DNA of 26,538 nt from Thoreauomyces humboldtii (GCA_027596035.1 JADGJA010000273.1:1-26538), one strand, 5' to 3'; positions 1 to 14,413 are shown, numbered from the stretch's first letter. Numbers and translations are program-made. Notes: a model not told the origin generated them from the sequence alone.

Positions 1-38
1 GCTGCGTGCCAGGGCTTGTCCCTCGCGAAGACTTGGCG

Positions 39-99
39 GTAGGAGCCTGCGTCCTACGACGCCGTGCCTTCGGGCTTGATGGTAGGAGATGGTACCTAC
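39..99. repeat. two adjacent short inverted repeats
   Basis: Two small hairpin-capable sequences lie side by side. The first pairs GTAGGA (39-44) with TCCTAC (52-57) around a 7-nt loop. The second pairs GTAGG (82-86) with CCTAC (95-99). They share the GGTAGGAG core, so they look like a diverged duplication. No function can be assigned, and they may be part of a decayed repeat. Confidence 0.35.
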
Positions 100-464
100 G
101 ACATCCCCACAGGGATTCGCCCTTGTGTGGCTGTCAACCTTGGATATCGTCCATGCTCATTGCTCCTCCCATTGCAATGACCCAAGTATGACCGCCACTC
201 TGGTCCTGCTCTCCCATCCATTCTTCCTATTCTCACTCTTTGGTTCATCCCATCAGCCGAAACTCTATATTCGCCTCGCTGTCCTTATCGTCCTCACCGC
301 CATTAGTCGCGGTCCTTGGTTCTTACCCTCGGCCGAGACTGATTCGCATTCCACCCAATGTCATCAAGTCTGAGATCTCCTCCACCATCCCTGCTTTGGT
401 ATATTCCAGCGTCGCCGAGATGACAGTTGATGGGGGCTCGAGCGGCCAAGGGACGGCCAGCCGC

Positions 465-701
465 CTAGTAGTTGAGCTGCAGCGAGAGGTGCGGGCGTTC
501 CGAGAACACGTGGGGCTTGAACGACTCGAGCATCCTGTCCAAGAGTCCGTTGCCAGAGAGGACGACGTCCAGGTCGTTGGTCCACTGTACGTAGTTGGAA
601 CCGTCGCTCTTGAGAGGAGTGAACATCAGAGTGGGTCGGGGAGCTGCTGTAGTCGGTGCGAGGAGTCAATATCCGAGTCCATAGCGGTTGGGTTCGACAT
701 G
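465..701 (-). mobile_element. decayed Ty1/copia-type Gag-like fragment
   Basis: On the minus strand an open frame from 665 to 465, with an ATG at 626, encodes about 53 residues. It contains LKSDGSNYVQWTNDL followed by VVLSGNGLL. This resembles the N-terminal Gag motif of Ty1/copia retrotransposons (a G-S-N-Y-x-x-W core followed by a helix ending near a G-L-W/L). A second ATG at 701 opens a different frame (MSNPTAMDSDID...) that stops just as the Gag-like frame becomes informative, as if a frameshift separates the natural start from the domain. The frame stops at 465, well short of a full Gag, and no protease, integrase or reverse transcriptase frame is visible. About 190 bp upstream, at roughly 892-906, the minus strand reads ATGGTAGCAGGCC, which faintly resembles a primer-binding site. 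Call: relic. A fragment of a host gene using the same fold is possible. Confidence 0.4.
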
Positions 702-1340
702 GTTTCAGGGTGGTGAAGCAGTCGGTGCTGTAACGTAAAAGGACGGAAACTGCAGTTAGTGCTGCGAGTTTCTTGCGTCCCTCGAGGACGCTTTTCGAGG
801 GTTTCTCTTGGACCGGCGCGCTTATCTGAGGTACGGTACGGCTTCGGGGACGGCGCGAGTGTTACGAGCACGCGCCTGTCTGGGCTGTCTGGGCCTGCTA
901 CCATCAAACTCTCTGATCGTGTCGTTACTACTGTACAGTACCATCGAGGAGCGAAGCCATCACTCTGGTAACGATAGTTCAAAATTTCACTCTGCCGTCA
1001 GTAAGGATGCTTGTCTGGTGTTTTAATCGCCGTGCGATCGCGCATCAGTAGGATCTGTCGCAATTTTTTAAACGGATCGCCAGAGTGCAACTTGATTCGT
1101 TCGCTCGACGGAGGATCAATTGTTCAAATCGGGACGAAAACACCTTCAATTCAAAAGAGTCCACATAGGGAAAGCTTCGGGGACATTAGATGCCGTTAAT
1201 AAGTGCGTAGTTTATGTAAGCTCCGTCACTGGTCGCCTCCACCCAACCAAGCGGCTTACCTCCGACCCACCTTAACTCACTGCCAGCAATTTCCCTGTCA
1301 CCGCTGCCAGTATTTTTGGTTAATTTCCAGACTACCCGCC

Positions 1341-3393
1341 ATGGTCGATAACTCGGGAGTGATTCGTCTTTTGGATAGCAGTGGAGTGACGGTCCTGGAC
1401 TCTGTCGCTTGCGATTACGAGGATAGTTTCAGGTATGGTCGGTGTCCTGTCTGGAAAGCGTCTATCACGTTGTAAAAGTCATGATTACGGTGTTTGATCT
1501 TATGAATCAGTTGACCGACCTGTGCTCCGCTTGTCTATCAGCCTAGAGACTTTTGGAGAGCTCATCTCAGCCCATAGGACCTCCGATCCTCTGGGAACGA
1601 AAGAGTTCATCATTGCTAGAGTGCAGACATGGGATCATAGGCAACCTGAGCGGGTACGGAGGATGAAGCATTCCCTGCTTGTATGAGGTTGAGCTCTTAC
1701 ATTCGTTTTATTCTTGTTCCAGGCGTACTATTCGTATTACAATGCATACCAGCTGAACAAGATCCTAATCAAGACGCAAAGATACAAGGGGAAGCGGCTA
1801 ATTCACAGGCTACATGTCCTCAACCCATTGACAAACACGGACATCATCGGAAATGTACAGGTATGTACATCCGCTCCACTCCCCGGTATTAGCAGGTTAA
1901 GGGATTATTTTGACGGGATATTTCACCCACTCCGACAGTACTTCCACATCAAAGGGAAACCGGCTCCTCCCCAAATCAAGGAGATCAAAGAGTCGGAGGT
2001 CGATGGAAGCACGACTGCAAAAATCATCGGGACGGCTGAAGCATCGGATCTAGTCAATCCTTCTGACTCGATCGATTCCGGACCCGAAGCATCCGCGCCG
2101 CCAGTGTCTCTGAGCACCGACAAATTGAACGCAGGTGGAGCGACAAGCGGGGGTGGAAAAAGACGACAGCCACCGACGTTGACTGTGCAGACCAACGCGG
2201 CGACGAGTGGATCGGCTTCTACGAGAAGTCAGGACATCGTGCCTCCGAGTCCCTCCGTGCAGGAGGTGGAACGTGGGGTTCCGTCGTGGACGAGGAGCGC
2301 TCCCAGCGCTGTGGAAGCGCCCGCCGGGGAATGGGAAGCCCTTTTGGGACCTGGCGAAAGGGAGGAAGAGGCGGAAGGGTATGACGCTGTAGGAAAGATG
2401 GCGGACGATCAGACTCCGCCTCGTTCCGCGATTCCCCAGCAGCAGCGGAAGAGAAGCATCTTCGCCGTGATGATGTCCCCTCGCCGAAAGTCGAGAGCTG
2501 ATGGAATGGCGGCTACGCTGGGGGACGGAAGCGCCACGACGGAGACTCCGATCGCGGCTGCGTCAGCCAAACGTCGACCTCTTTCCGCCGGCGACGCTCG
2601 TGATGTCCGAACTCCAACAAGTCCACCTACCAACCAACCTCCCATGTCTGCCTACCCGGACCTGATTTCCACACCTCAACAAGCCTCCCTCCCTTCCCCG
2701 GACTCCACAAAGGTTCCCGCGCCCGCGGGAAGCATCACCCGATTCGCCGTCCCCGTTTCCGCATCCGAGCTCCCCAACCTCCTACCCCCTACATCGAAGA
2801 ACCGTCGCAGGTCCCTCTCGTTCCACAATGCCGTGTCGGCATCAGGGAACCCCCAGGCGAGCTTCGAGGACTGGTTGGCTATGGTCAGGGGTGAGAAGCG
2901 CGCGCTGGCGAAACGAGCTCAGCTTGCGACGGTCGGTGAAGAGTACGACGTCGTGAGGCCGTTCGGTGGAAGGTCAAGGAATGGAGGCAGATACAAGACT
3001 GGAAAGAAGATGGAGCCTATACTTGGGTCTCCCACGGAGGTGATGAATGGGGAGTCAGAAACGGCGCTTGTGATTCCGTCGTTGATCCTGACAGAGCCGC
3101 AAATCGGTTCGGCCGTAGCGGAGCAAGATGAGGAGAAGGAAGAGGAGGAAGAGGGAGAACCGTCCGACGATGAAGTGGGTGGATCGCCAAAGATCTATGA
3201 TGCTGTTCTATTCGCTACCGACATCGACTTTCTGGAAATGTCGAGTGTCCGTACCATATTCCGAGAGAACGCCTTGTCGGTCGAGGATGCCAAGCTCTTC
3301 GAGCTTCCTATGGTGCCAAAGGACTCGCCGACCAGTCCGAGCGTGCCTGAGATGCCCTACCAGTACAGCGATACATGCTGCGGATGCTTCTGA
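1341..3393 (+). CDS. conserved fungal protein of unknown function, Cys-rich C-terminus
   Basis: Exons: 1341-1432, 1542-1653, 1723-1860, 1939-3393, giving 598 aa. The ATG has a strong context (CCGCCATGG). All junctions are GT-AG and restore a continuous, compact N-terminal domain (about residues 1-125) that includes KEFIIARVQTWDHR, YYSYYNAYQLNKIL and RLHVLNPLTNTDIIGNVQYF. I believe this domain is conserved in basidiomycetes but cannot name it. Residues about 130-500 are low complexity, rich in Ser, Pro, Thr and Ala, and probably disordered, with an acidic run (EEKEEEEEGE). A second ordered block near the C-terminus contains AVLFATDIDFLEMSSVRTIF. The protein ends in C594-C595-G-C597-F. That could be palmitoylated, or prenylated as an atypical CaaX box with terminal Phe, and would tether it to a membrane. 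It is convergent with the uL13m gene. Function unknown. Confidence 0.82.
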
Positions 3394-3604
3394 TGCGTAC
3401 ATAAATAACAAAAAGTGAGCCCGCCCATATTGCAAACCTATCTTCCTCTCATATTGAGAGTGAAAGACAATGCTCAGCCGTTGATCCGAGTCGGGCGTAC
3501 GTTGAGCAGAATAAAAATGATCATGAGAAAAATGACAAGACGACACGACACGTCCCTTCCGTGGATTCGAGTTAGTCTAAACGCAGCCCAGGAATTCCCT
3601 CCCC

Positions 3605-4330
3605 TCACTTGGTCTTCGCCTCCGGCAGTTCCGCTGCAGCCTCTTCTGCCACTCCTCTCGTTAGCCCGAGCTCAGAATCTGCACGCTGTTCGTAAGAGCG
3701 GATGATGTTCTGGTCGTATGGATGATCCGTGTCGGCAAAGATAAACAATCGCCCCATCTGTGCTTTTCGGAGGTTGTTCTTTGGCAGCATTCCGTACACT
3801 GCCTTCTTCATCGGCTACAGTTCGCGGAGGAATCGGGACGTCAGCGTAGACTCCGAGCGTCGATTCCTTCTTCTTTCCCCATACTCACTCCGGTGGGATG
3901 CTCGTCGGCGAACTTGTCGTAGGTCAACTCTGTGACTCCTCCTGGGTATCCGCTGTGCCACCAGTACTTTTTCTGTGTTGCCTTCTTGCCCGTGAGGGCC
4001 ATGTGCCTCGCGTTGACCACAACCACATAGTCTCCCGTATCCACTGCGATCGGGAGAAGAAAGATCAGCGACAGAGGCAGGGGGGATCGTGGAAAGGAAC
4101 ATGGAGCGACGAACCGGAAGGGTGGAACGTTGGCTTGTACTTTCCGCGGAGAGCTATGCTGACTCGCTGCGCTAGCTTGCCGAGCACCTTATCCTTTGCG
4201 TCCACCAGGTGCCACACGCGACCATACGCCAAACCAGTCTGAGAAAGCAAAGATATGAACATGCTTCAAGAGACACGAACGCATCCGAGAGTACTATTAA
4301 CAGGCAGGCTGATCCTACCTTTACGGACAT
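3605..4330 (-). CDS. MRPL23: mitochondrial large-subunit ribosomal protein uL13m
   Basis: Exons on the minus strand: 4330-4319, 4238-4115, 4043-3889, 3814-3605, giving 166 aa, close to the yeast mitochondrial L13 (Mrpl23). The protein reads MSVK, then [60 protein letters not shown] and [15 protein letters not shown]. These are the hallmark segments of uL13. The fold forms part of the large subunit of the mitochondrial ribosome. The first coding exon is only 12 nt (ATG to the GTAGGA donor). The second intron uses a less common GTTCGT donor, and the third has a perfect GTGAGT donor and a CTGAC branch site. The start is preferred because MSVK-TGLA matches the short N-terminus of yeast Mrpl23 (MSQKIGHSGLAFARLWH). 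Imported into mitochondria; no long presequence is seen. Confidence 0.93.
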
Positions 4331-6047
4331 TCCGTCTGATCTCCTTGGTGGAAGTCGGAGATAGTGCGTTGAGTTTTGGGCAAAGCCAAATCAAAGATGT
4401 GTCCAGAATGGCGCTATGCAGAGGTGCTGTGGTTGCAAAGGCGGAGATCTGACTTCGAGGCGAGCGTGGGAATGTCTCTTTGCACAAACGTGAGGTATGG
4501 GGAGCTGCTGGAGATTACAGATATCGGGGTCTGCGACGTGCTTCTTGGGCTCAAGAGCTCAAGGCAGAAACCAGACAGAGGAGACCTTGATCATGCCTCC
4601 GCTTTTGCCTCCGAGGTATGTATCATTTTCGTCGACAGCTCCTGCTGCTTGGACGTTGGCCCTTCGAGCCTTCGGGGACTGCAGGGGATTCTATTGACAT
4701 TCGACGAGCCGCTGCCGTAAGATATGAAAACGTTTGTGTACAAACCGAGGCATTGTCGGTCAAAAACTGACTGACTTTTACTAGCAGCACGTTGTGTCAA
4801 ACCTGAAATCTCAACACGTCCCATTAGTAAAACTTCCATGACCCGTAAAATCAACGTAAGATCCGCGCAGGGGAGTCTTCTTGGTATTGAGCGGACATAC
4901 TGTGAAAGTTTCGTTGGCTGGAAACCAGAACTGACCAGTGCGTTTCACTTTTTGTGATGCAGATGCCACGTACAAGGGCCAAAAGGACTGTAGCGCTTTT
5001 TTGGGAAGCTCCGCTCCCATAGCCTTTTGAGGAACTTTGAGTCCTCTTGCAGCTCTGAATACTGCTCACTGTAGAATAAGGTTGCTGTATCAAATCCTCG
5101 CCAGGATTGGGGTTACAATGCCTGTGCTTCGCATTTTGGTTACTGCCCTTTCACGTCTTACTTCAGGCCGTCAAGTTTGGCTTGTCATAGCAGGATATGT
5201 CCTTTCCCTAGTTCTTCCAAAAATGTTACAGCTTTGGAGCCTGGCTAATTCTGAACACTTCGCTCATCAGATGTATTGCTCTAACATCATCCACGAGGAA
5301 GAGACTCCTAATTTCGACGTTTGATTGTCTTAACCCCTTGTGTGCCGCCAAAAGTCATATATAAAAAATAAAAGTAAAGAGACAGAAATGTAGTCAGAGA
5401 TAATCTCCATCGTTCCTTCATTGGATGTGATTGTGCCGACGGCCTCCCCAGGGCGTGCGATAAGATGGCGTGTGCGGGGTTAGAAAAGGAGGAGAAATGG
5501 GGGGGAAAATTCTGGAGCTATCCAAACGTATGTGTGCGCTGGGACTGCAGGAGGACTTGGCCGTTGACTTGGCCTGAACTTTGCCTCATGTCGGGGGTGC
5601 CGTGTTGCTGTTTAGTCCTTGGTTTGACCTCTGAAAAAAAAGCAAGAAGAAGTCGCTTTCATCTGCTCTGTTTCCGGACGACCTGCAAGACCATGCGGTC
5701 GAACTCACTTGTGTCAAATGGTCCCATGATTCCAAAACACCCACGGCTTTGAATATGAAAACTTAAGGTGATGTCAGCTCCTCTGACCAGTGACCAGACC
5801 GCAAAAGCCTTGCTTGATAGGTGGTCAAAGGTTCGAAGAAATGGAAGGTTCAGAAGGTCTGATTCGGAATTGGGTCAGACTTGACGCGTTGACGCGTTCA
5901 CAGGACTTTTCCCCACTCTTGCTTCCGTGTGTGCGTATTCCAAAGGATCTACCTTCGTACAAAAGGCAGAGGCGTAAGTATGTTTCCCGCCGAAAGGAGT
6001 TCATTTCCCACGTTGCAGTCAATACAGACAAACAATCAAGTCCAGAG
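4331..6047. other. long intergenic region, no convincing gene
   Basis: This gap of about 1.7 kb lies between the divergent uL13m and secreted-protein genes. The longest frames (for example 4376-4720 plus and 4591-4854 minus) have no motif, erratic composition and no plausible splicing into a known family. Both ends should hold promoters. A short pyrimidine- and A-rich segment surrounds 5350-5380. The region could contain a non-coding RNA or a lineage-specific gene that I cannot recognise. Confidence 0.4.
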
Positions 6048-7195
6048 ATGCGCTTCAACTTGTACGCCGCCGCGCTCTGGCTAGCAGCAGCCGTCTCTGC
6101 CTTCCCCCACGTTCATATTTCCCCGCGTCAATCTTCTTTGCTTCCCTCCCTGCCTGATACATGCACCGATGTCTTTGGAACCACCGCTGTCTCGTCTTTC
6201 ACTCGGCCTCTGTACCAGATTGGAGACGGTTGGCTGCAGGCATTCATAGCGCCGATCAATGGGTCGCTCTGTGCCCTGTCATTTGCCGTGCAAGCTTTGG
6301 CGTTCAGCGCCGGTTCCGCCAATCTCGCTCTCTACGATGAAAGCACTCCTGGCACAGATATCTTTGCAGGAAATGCGACTGGTCTTTTGGCATCAGCCAA
6401 CTCAAGGTATGCCATTTCCGGTCTCTAAATTATTTGATGGAAGCGTCGAGCTGACCAACATGTTTGCCGCCATTTAGCACGACTGGCGATCGCTTGGTTT
6501 TCACGTTTTGCGGCACAGACACTGTCGACCTCGTCGCCGATACCACTTATACGTTCGCTCTCTCATTGACCAACCCCTCGCTGCCCGGTGTGCCGCTCTC
6601 GCTCGTTTTTGCAGACGTGGTCAGCGCCGCCGGAAACTTTTACGGCCCATCATTTTCGCCAGTCTTCAACGTGGTGGACGAAGGGATCGTTTTTAACTTG
6701 ACAACCTCAAGCGGTGCCGTGACTTGCGCAGCAGCGGTGACGGACTCGATTTCCACAACGGACGCGGCAACGGCCACTGTGGCAACCACGCCAGAAACAC
6801 CAACCATCGACACATCTTCATCACTGTCGAGCGAGACAACGCCTTCGGAAACCACTGCGACCACCACCGTCGAGGAGACCATCACCACAAGCGAAAGCAC
6901 GACCACCGCTGACGCAGAGACCACCGCCACAACCGAAACCCCAACGGAAACGGAAGCCGAATCATCACCCACATCCACCTCCACCTCTACCCCATGTCCG
7001 AGCCAAAAGCACGCTTGGAAGAGCTGCAGAAAAGCCCTTGCCTACGTGTCGTGCGTCGACTCGCCGACGCTCACCCTCTGCCAGGAGCTCGCGTGCGCGC
7101 CTCGTCAGGACACCAAGGCTTATCTCAAACAATGCGAGCAGCTGGACATATGGGCACGTTTCACTCACTCGGGGACCATTCCTCCGAGCTGGTGA
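6048..7195 (+). CDS. secreted Ser/Thr-rich protein with six-cysteine C-terminal module
   Basis: Exons 6048-6406 and 6478-7195 (intron with GTATGC donor, CTGAC branch, TTTAG acceptor) give 358 aa. Residues 1-18 form a clear signal peptide (basic N-end, Leu/Ala core, cleavage near AVSA-FP). Residues about 30-215 look like a beta-rich globular domain with N-glycosylation sequons (NGS, NAT, NLT) and alternating hydrophobic strands, perhaps a carbohydrate-binding or adhesion-type fold. About 70-80 residues of Thr/Ser/Glu-rich sequence follow, typical of an O-mannosylated stalk. The tail has six cysteines (293, 303, 312, 321, 326, 339; spacing C-x9-C-x8-C-x8-C-x4-C-x12-C) and ends in PPSW with no GPI signal. 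It is likely an extracellular or cell-wall-associated protein. I do not recognise the family; no enzymatic motif was seen. Confidence 0.8.
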
Positions 7196-7317
7196 GAGCA
7201 TGCAGGGAAAGCGGTGCATGGATGTGAATATGTATGTTTGAGGAAGTTAGAAGAGCGAGAGCAGATGTACATTATGATACTCGTAAACATGAAAGACAGC
7301 AACATGCTGATTGTCAA

Positions 7318-7341
7318 ATGATGATGATGATGATGATGATG
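7318..7341 (+). repeat. (ATG)8 microsatellite
   Basis: Eight perfect ATG/GAT trinucleotide units lie just downstream of the secreted-protein gene. The run creates an apparent poly-Asp frame (7311-7685) that I do not regard as a gene. Confidence 0.9.
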
Positions 7342-7452
7342 ACGGTGATGACACGCACCACTATTACCGCCTCCAGAGCTTCAGCTTCTTGAGGAGGGTG
7401 GCCGAAGCGAAGTTCGACAATCGAACCGCTGCTGCCGACTCAGTTGGACAGA

Positions 7453-7536
7453 TCTACGGTTCTACGGTTCTACGACGGTTGGACCCTCTACGGCGCAATA
7501 TACGACGTTCAAACCGCAAAAGCCTACGGTTCTACC
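7453..7536 (+). repeat. TCTACGGT short tandem repeat cluster
   Basis: Two and a half direct copies of the 8-mer TCTACGGT occupy 7453-7475. Further partial copies lie nearby (CTCTACGGCG at about 7486, CCTACGGTTCTACC at about 7523). No function is evident. They sit in the 774-bp spacer before NOP2. Confidence 0.7.
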
Positions 7537-7969
7537 AAGTTAATGCGTGGGCAGCCTCGACAAGAACGCACGGGTTCCATAGGCTATCCCTTTGCGAATT
7601 CTCGAAGTCCGGGTTCCCCTGTCGAGTGCTCGAAAGAACAATGACAGAACTGCACTTCAACTTCAACAGGCCGCAAGAGAACTAACCAATTACTGTTCTA
7701 CTTGAGAGTCCGAGAGGCAGTCAGTCGCTCTTCGACTCTGACAGATATCTCACAGAGGACCTGGCAAGAGGGAGGGCCAGAGACCTTATAATAAACTGTG
7801 TACTGTGTAGACAAGAGCAGAGCTCCCCACATTTTTTTACACGCAGGAAAGAACAAGGCAAGAAAAAAGAAAAAACACAAACGTGGAAATCGCCCCCTTC
7901 GCTCTTTGCCTTGTTATTTGCCTCCACCCATTGCCCAAAGACAACCGCAACGGTAGGCACAGCACAGCC

Positions 7970-10379
7970 ATGGGAAACAGAGGACGTCAGGCAAAGAACA
8001 AGCAGAGGGATCCCGCCCCTCTGAGCGAGAACACCATCGCTCGCATCACCGGAGTGCCTGTCGGCGGGAACTCGGACGCTGCAAAGACCGGTGGGAAGCG
8101 AAAGAAGGGGCCAAAGAACTTTGTTCCCAAGAAGAACACGACCAACAACAACAACGGACGACCGCTCCCCGCTGCTACCAGGAAGAGGGCCGCCCCGGAG
8201 AGCGACGAAGAGAACAATGTCGAGCTAGCTTCCGAAGACGAGGTGGACGAGGACGAAGAAGAGGTGGACGCGCGACCCGCGAAAAAGAGCAGGAAGACGG
8301 CCACTCCTGTGGAGCAGGAGGACGACGACGAGGATGGCTGGGAAGATGCAGACGATGACATGGAGGGCGTGGACAGCAATGATGATGGCTGGGACGCGGC
8401 AGAGTTGGACGATGACGATAACGATGGCATGCAGGTGAGGCCACCTTGTCGATCACGTGATCGTACGTCCCTCCCAGCGCTCCTTAACGCTGATTCTGTC
8501 TGGCTTTTTATCGCTCATGCAGGACGACGAGTTCGACGACATAGCGGACGATGATGAGGCCGAAGTGGGAGAGGCTCGCCAGATGGAGTTTGGATCCGAT
8601 TCCGAAGCCGAGGGAAGCGACGAGGAACTCGAGGTCGAACGTCAGGCTCGCGTCCTCGACCAGGAAGCCGCTGAGGATGAGCGCATGGGAGACGAGGAGA
8701 TGAAGCTCAACATCGAGCAACGGGAGCGGTTCGTTCTGCCGTCCGGACAGGAGGTCGATCGCGACACTGCCATGACCGAAGACGTGTCCCTCGTCCAGAC
8801 CCGGATCCAGGAGATTCTGCGTGTCCTCAACAACTTCAAGGAGCTGCGTGACCCCGAGCGCTCCAGAGCAGAGTACGTCGACCAGCTCATCCGCGACCTG
8901 GCCACATACTACGGATACAACGACTACCTCATGGAGAAGTTGTTCCACCTCTTCCCCATCGCCGAGGCGATCGAGTTCTTTGAGGCCAACGAGGTGCCCC
9001 GTCCAGTGGTCATCCGTACCAACACTTTGAAGACCCGGAGACGAGACCTTGCCCAGGCTCTCATCAACCGCGGCGTGAACCTTGAGGCAGTCGGCAAGTG
9101 GTCCAAGGTCGGGCTTCAGATCTTTGACTCGTCTGTTCCCGTCGGAGCTACGCCAGAATATCTTGCCGGACACTACATGCTGCAGGCGGCTTCATCCTTC
9201 CTCCCCGTGATGTCCCTCGCGCCACAAGAGAACGAGCGTATTCTCGACATGTGCGCCGCTCCCGGTGGCAAAACCACGTACATCGCCGCTCTGCTCAAGA
9301 ACACTGGCTGTCTCTTCGCTAACGACGCAAACAAAGACCGACTGAAGTCCCTTATCGCCAACTGTCACCGCCTCGGCGTCAAGAACACAATTGTCTCGCA
9401 CCACGACGGCCGAGAGTTCCCCCACGTCATCGGAGGCTTCGACCGAGTCCTCCTCGATGCACCTTGTTCCGGGACAGGGGTCATCTCCAAGGATCCTTCC
9501 GTCAAGATCAACAAGTCCGAAGAGGACTTCCGTCTTATGACCCACATCCAGAAGGAACTGATCCTTGCCGCCATCGACTCTGTCGACGCCGGGTCCAAGA
9601 CGGGAGGCTTCATCGTTTACTCGACCTGTTCCGTCACGGTCGAGGAGAACGAGGAAGTCGTAGAATACGCGCTCAAGAAGCGTCCCAATGTCAAGCTCGT
9701 TTCCTCTGGCCTCGACTTTGGTCGAGAGGGTTTCACAAGCTACCGAGGAAAGACCTTCCACCCTACCATGTCTCTCTCCCGTCGGTACTACCCTCACACC
9801 CAGAACATGGACGGTTTCTTCGTCGCAAAGCTGAAGAAGACGTCGAACAAGTTCCCTGGAAAGATTGCCGAGGAGAATCCCGAGACCACCGCTCCTGATG
9901 CCACCGTCGACAACAAGCCCGCGGCAAAGGCCGAGAAGAAGAAGGTCGCCGCGATTGTGCAGCTCGACGCGGACGAACCAACGTTCGATGACACAGAGGA
10001 CAAGACGTACATGAAGGCTGCCGAGAAGAAGCGATTAAAGAACAAGGGGATCTCACCCGCGGTCGCGAAGGCCGCCGCCGTCGTCGAGGAACCCGAGAAG
10101 CCACTCGCACGTGCCGACAAGAAGGCGGCAAAGAAGGCCGCCCTCGCTCGTCTCAAGGCTGGAAACGAGATCGAGATTGACGTGAGCGACGTACCTGCGT
10201 CGAAGACGTCGACGACCCCCAAAGCGGCGGCGTCGGCACCGGCGGTGGCAGCAAAAGCGGCTCCGGTCGTCAAGCCATCGGTTAAGCTTGGAGGTAGTGC
10301 GCGAAAGGCGGGCGGTACGAAGCCGGTCGGGAAGGGCGGAAAGGCAGGGAAGGCGGGAGAAGCGCGACCTGCACGGTAG
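7970..10379 (+). CDS. NOP2: NOP2, 25S rRNA (cytosine-C5)-methyltransferase
   Basis: Exons 7970-8434 and 8523-10379 give 773 aa. The start was chosen at MGNRGRQAKNKQ, which has a good Kozak context (GCCATGG) and matches the basic N-terminus of the family. Residues about 55-240 are a Lys- and Asp/Glu-rich nucleolar tail with NLS-like KKSRK. The catalytic core follows: the S-adenosylmethionine loop (M398 CAAPGGKT), motif IV DAPCSGTGV with C470, and motif VI YSTCSV with the catalytic nucleophile C524. The spacing of 54 residues between the two cysteines equals that in yeast Nop2. Known role: m5C modification of large-subunit rRNA and assembly of the pre-60S particle in the nucleolus. The C-terminal 150 residues are Ala/Lys-rich and probably bind RNA. 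Its single intron lies in the acidic region. Convergent with AFG2, another 60S factor. Confidence 0.97.
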
Positions 10380-10620
10380 TTATGGGTGACAGGGCGGAGG
10401 GGATAGATACATCACAGAGGTCATGGTTCATTTTTTATTTTGGCAATATACGCAATGCTCTCAAGACTATGACAGGCGGAAGCACTGATCTTTCTTATAT
10501 CCGAGCTGTCTCGATCTCGGGACCGTCGTTGATGACTTTTCTTGATATTTGAAACCATCAAACCACGGGAGCCGGCTAGAAGGGACACCACGGGATTTTC
10601 TAAGGTGGATGTCCAAGAAA

Positions 10621-14191
<3,571 letters not shown>

Positions 14192-14413
14192 GGCATGCAC
14201 CACTCGCGTGCGACAATCCGAATATCAAGAGACTTGGTGCGTGATCGATCAATGTACCGGTAGATAGTTCAAAATTCCTTGGACGAGAGGACGAGAGAAG
14301 GCTGATTGACGATCTTGTCCAACTGGTCGGACTTCTTTTTCTCCTTGTTTCTTTTTGGGAAGTTTTCCCCTTGGTCGTTTTCAGCTGCCAGGTGCACCGA
14401 CGTTCCCAAGCGA
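14192..14413. promoter_or_regulatory. shared divergent promoter region, AFG2 / SRR1-like
   Basis: Only 222 bp separate the two divergent start codons, so control elements for both genes must lie here or in the 5' transcribed regions. A T/C-rich stretch at about 14333-14370 stands out. No canonical TATA box is evident on either strand. Confidence 0.5.

Larger units (their letters stand above)
1..1340. other. gene-poor left flank
   Basis: Apart from the short inverted repeats and the Gag-like relic, I see no supportable gene here. The longest plus frame, 240-716, is antisense to the Gag-like relic and has no recognisable motif. The stretch just before 1341 is presumably the promoter and 5' leader of the next gene. 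A partial exon of a gene lying left of the window cannot be excluded. Confidence 0.4.
7196..7969. other. intergenic spacer upstream of NOP2
   Basis: This spacer between two tandem genes holds the ATG microsatellite, the TCTACGGT repeats and, near its right end, a pyrimidine/A-rich segment (about 7826-7880) that probably belongs to the NOP2 promoter or 5' leader. A TATA-like TTATAATAAA occurs near 7784. I see no coding gene. Confidence 0.5.

Noticed and set aside
1714..1722. In-frame ATG at 1714 as start of the unknown protein
   Set aside because: It lies in the intron before the acceptor at 1721-1722; the upstream exons from 1341 have a better start context and extend the ordered domain.
4376..5324. 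Frames of 60-114 codons on both strands in the long gap
   Set aside because: No homology-like motifs, no consistent splicing and erratic composition.
7318..7350. TGATGA strings resembling C boxes of a C/D snoRNA near NOP2
   Set aside because: They come from the trinucleotide repeat; no D box with terminal stem at suitable spacing was found.
7311..7685. Plus frame starting with poly-Asp
   Set aside because: The Asp run is the ATG microsatellite read in frame, followed by tandem-repeat sequence without domain features.
7987..9173. Long minus-strand frames rich in Ser (7987-8430) and Val/Leu (8508-9173)
   Set aside because: They are antisense to the Asp/Glu-rich and catalytic NOP2 coding exons, whose codon pattern produces such mirror frames.
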